Shown here: piece by piece, positions 62,799 through 64,000 of the stretch | How positions within the stretch are numbered: position 1 is the stretch's first letter | Layout of the letters: each line of letters opens with the position of its first letter | Origin: Agarophyton chilense | Lineage: Eukaryota; Rhodophyta; Florideophyceae; Gracilariales; Gracilariaceae | Assembly (NCBI GenBank): GCA_030374765.1 | Contig: JARGXX010000008.1 | Coordinates: 372,001 to 436,000 of the forward strand | Reading direction: 5' to 3' | DNA: 64,000 bases | Translations under genes and position numbers: made by a program | Notes under the pieces: generated by a model | Database searches by the model: none | What the model was told of the DNA's origin: nothing | Seen by the model: only the letters and a program-made list of their open reading frames with translations

Positions 62799-64000
62799 AT
62801 GGCTAATCACCATGATACCACAGTTATGGGCCCAGGTGGCGGCTCAACTCCAGGCGTTAACGATTATCTCTTACCACCGGCACTGAGGGCAAACACGAAT
62901 ATGTTTAAATGGAGGAAGCAAGTGAATTTGTGGGTAACAACGGTCAAACTCTATGCAAAGGGAGGTGAAAACAAAGCGAAAGGAATGCTCAGTGCACTCG
63001 GCATTACGCTTTACAAAGCACTAGACGAGGAATACCCGTCCATGATAGAAGAAGCAATCGTTGCAGGCCACATCAACCTAGAAGTACACGATGAGGACAT
63101 CATGGAACCTGTTAATCAACTCATTCTGGTACGCAAGATCGTCGAGTTAGTGGCCAAAGACTCTCCTACCGAAGGAGTACGCAGGATAGTGAGTATGATG
63201 AAAGAAGTTTTCGCCTGCGTCAGACGTGAGAACGAGTCACCATCTCGATTCGCCAAACGCTTCCGTAGCCTGGCTCAGACATACATCAATCATTCAACTT
63301 CTAGCTTGTCCGACCAGGACAGCCAGAGCTTCGCTATGCTGCTCCTAGAAAATGCAAAGCTTCCTGCAGATGTTCACAGCGCCGTAGGAACAAGGCTGGT
63401 CGCATTAGCTACCGAGAGAAGTACAACCAAAGCAGAGAAGACGTATGGTATAAGTAAAGCAAGGATCGAGTACATCTTGGAACTTGTCAAAAGGATAGAA
63501 GCTACAACTTCATCACAAGAACAACCCACGCCGAGTAGTTTCTCCGAAGATTTACGATCTCTTAAACTAGCCACAGAAGAAACGATCAGGCTAAACAAAG
63601 AAAATGACGCGCACGAACAGAACGCGTTGAACATTCGACTCGCGGACGCTTGTTTCGTCCTCTCTGATCACCACATTGCGTTCAAAATACATAACAACGG
63701 ACTAAGCAAAGGAGACCAGCAGGTTACCAAAATCGGTACAATGCTCGGCAAAAGAGAGGGATATGAACCGGAGAGGAATGGTAGACCACAGCGTGATAAG
63801 CGATACAAGACTCATATCCCTTCTGGACAAGGCCCAAAAGCCAGCACGCGCTGCCGAAATTGCCAACGAACAAACCATTGGTTCCGGGACCCAGAATGCG
63901 TGTACAACGTCATCAAGACCCTGCTAAGTGGTCGAGACGTGGATGCGTCCATCGCTGCAAAGATGACTCCAAAGCTCCGCGATCTCTTCAAAAACACTGA
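62799..64000 (+). CDS. Retrotransposon gag, partial (runs off right edge)
   Basis: From ATG 62799 (MANHHDTTVMGPGGGSTPG) an uninterrupted frame of 400 codons reaches the window edge. The first 280 or so residues are helical, with FKWRKQVNLWV near the start and a NESPSRFAKRFRSLAQTYI block typical of capsid-like domains. Near residues 350-365 lies a zinc knuckle CRNCQRTNHWFRDPEC (C-x2-C-x4-H-x6-C, two longer than the standard last spacing). The protein would package element RNA; protease and pol should follow to the right. With no stop in 1.2 kb this is the least decayed element besides the chromovirus pol. Copia-type gag is most likely, but the class cannot be settled without pol. Confidence 0.8.
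   Translation, partial: MANHHDTTVMGPGGGSTPGVNDYLLPPALRANTNMFKWRKQVNLWVTTVKLYAKGGENKAKGMLSALGITLYKALDEEYPSMIEEAIVAGHINLEVHDEDIMEPVNQLILVRKIVELVAKDSPTEGVRRIVSMMKEVFACVRRENESPSRFAKRFRSLAQTYINHSTSSLSDQDSQSFAMLLLENAKLPADVHSAVGTRLVALATERSTTKAEKTYGISKARIEYILELVKRIEATTSSQEQPTPSSFSEDLRSLKLATEETIRLNKENDAHEQNALNIRLADACFVLSDHHIAFKIHNNGLSKGDQQVTKIGTMLGKREGYEPERNGRPQRDKRYKTHIPSGQGPKASTRCRNCQRTNHWFRDPECVYNVIKTLLSGRDVDASIAAKMTPKLRDLFKNT

Noticed and set aside
1..64000. CRISPR arrays, bacterial operons or phage modules
   Set aside because: No regularly spaced direct repeats; promoters, polyadenylation signals, secreted proteins and retroelements are eukaryotic.

Overview
The window is TE-rich eukaryotic nuclear DNA. 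It carries TATAAAAG promoters and AATAAA polyadenylation signals, secreted proteins with cleavable signal peptides, a decayed copy of the eukaryotic ribosomal protein S4e gene, and remains of an ECM29-like proteasome adaptor. The recognised genes look intron-poor. Retroelements of very different kinds are packed together: Ty1/copia, Ty3/gypsy with chromodomain, DIRS-like tyrosine-recombinase elements, and PIF/Harbinger-like and Tnp2/CACTA-like transposases. This would fit a red alga such as a Chondrus relative, but that is only an inference; nothing in the window is diagnostic.

Layout. 1-1123 (-): gag-protease of a retrotransposon running off the left edge. 1.5-7.1 kb: Harbinger-like and copia scraps, a perfect solo copia LTR (3415-3682, target duplication ACCCT) and an unknown 161-aa ORF. 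7.4-8.2 kb (-): an intact four-finger C2H2 zinc-finger gene. 8.8-17.0 kb (-): a decayed DIRS-like retrotransposon split by a complete chromovirus (10377-15665; 292-bp LTRs; target duplication GATGC). 17.0-20.9 kb (+): an internally deleted copia element (family A). 20.9-24.4 kb (-): two more copia remnants.

26.3-32.5 kb is the one clear host-gene island. It has three genes for secreted cysteine-rich proteins, each with a TATA-like box about 100 bp before the ATG. Two are paralogues transcribed divergently (28827-29489 and 31804-32481). The third (26456-26860) is a small prepropeptide with an 80-bp coding segment duplicated downstream.

33.7-36.2 kb (-): copia B and A fragments. 36.9-42.2 kb (+): a decayed gypsy chromovirus. 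42.4-46.8 kb: two divergent pseudogenes, an unidentified one (-) and an ECM29-like one (+). 46.9-53.0 kb (-): a gypsy element with its 5' LTR and primer binding site but no 3' end. 53.0-56.9 kb: unexplained DNA with a dense GGCGTA/TACGCC cluster. 56.9-58.9 kb (-): Tnp2 transposase. 59.6-59.9 kb (-): ribosomal protein S4e pseudogene. 60-62.3 kb: GC-rich unassigned DNA with hairpins. 62.8-64.0 kb (+): gag of another element, open to the right edge.

Most coding material is mobile-element debris interrupted by stops and frameshifts. The intact host candidates are the zinc-finger gene and the three secreted-protein genes. No bacterial-type system, CRISPR array or convincing complete tRNA/rRNA gene was seen. 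The features most worth following are the secreted-protein island, the GGCGTA motif array and the readable nesting history of the retrotransposons.
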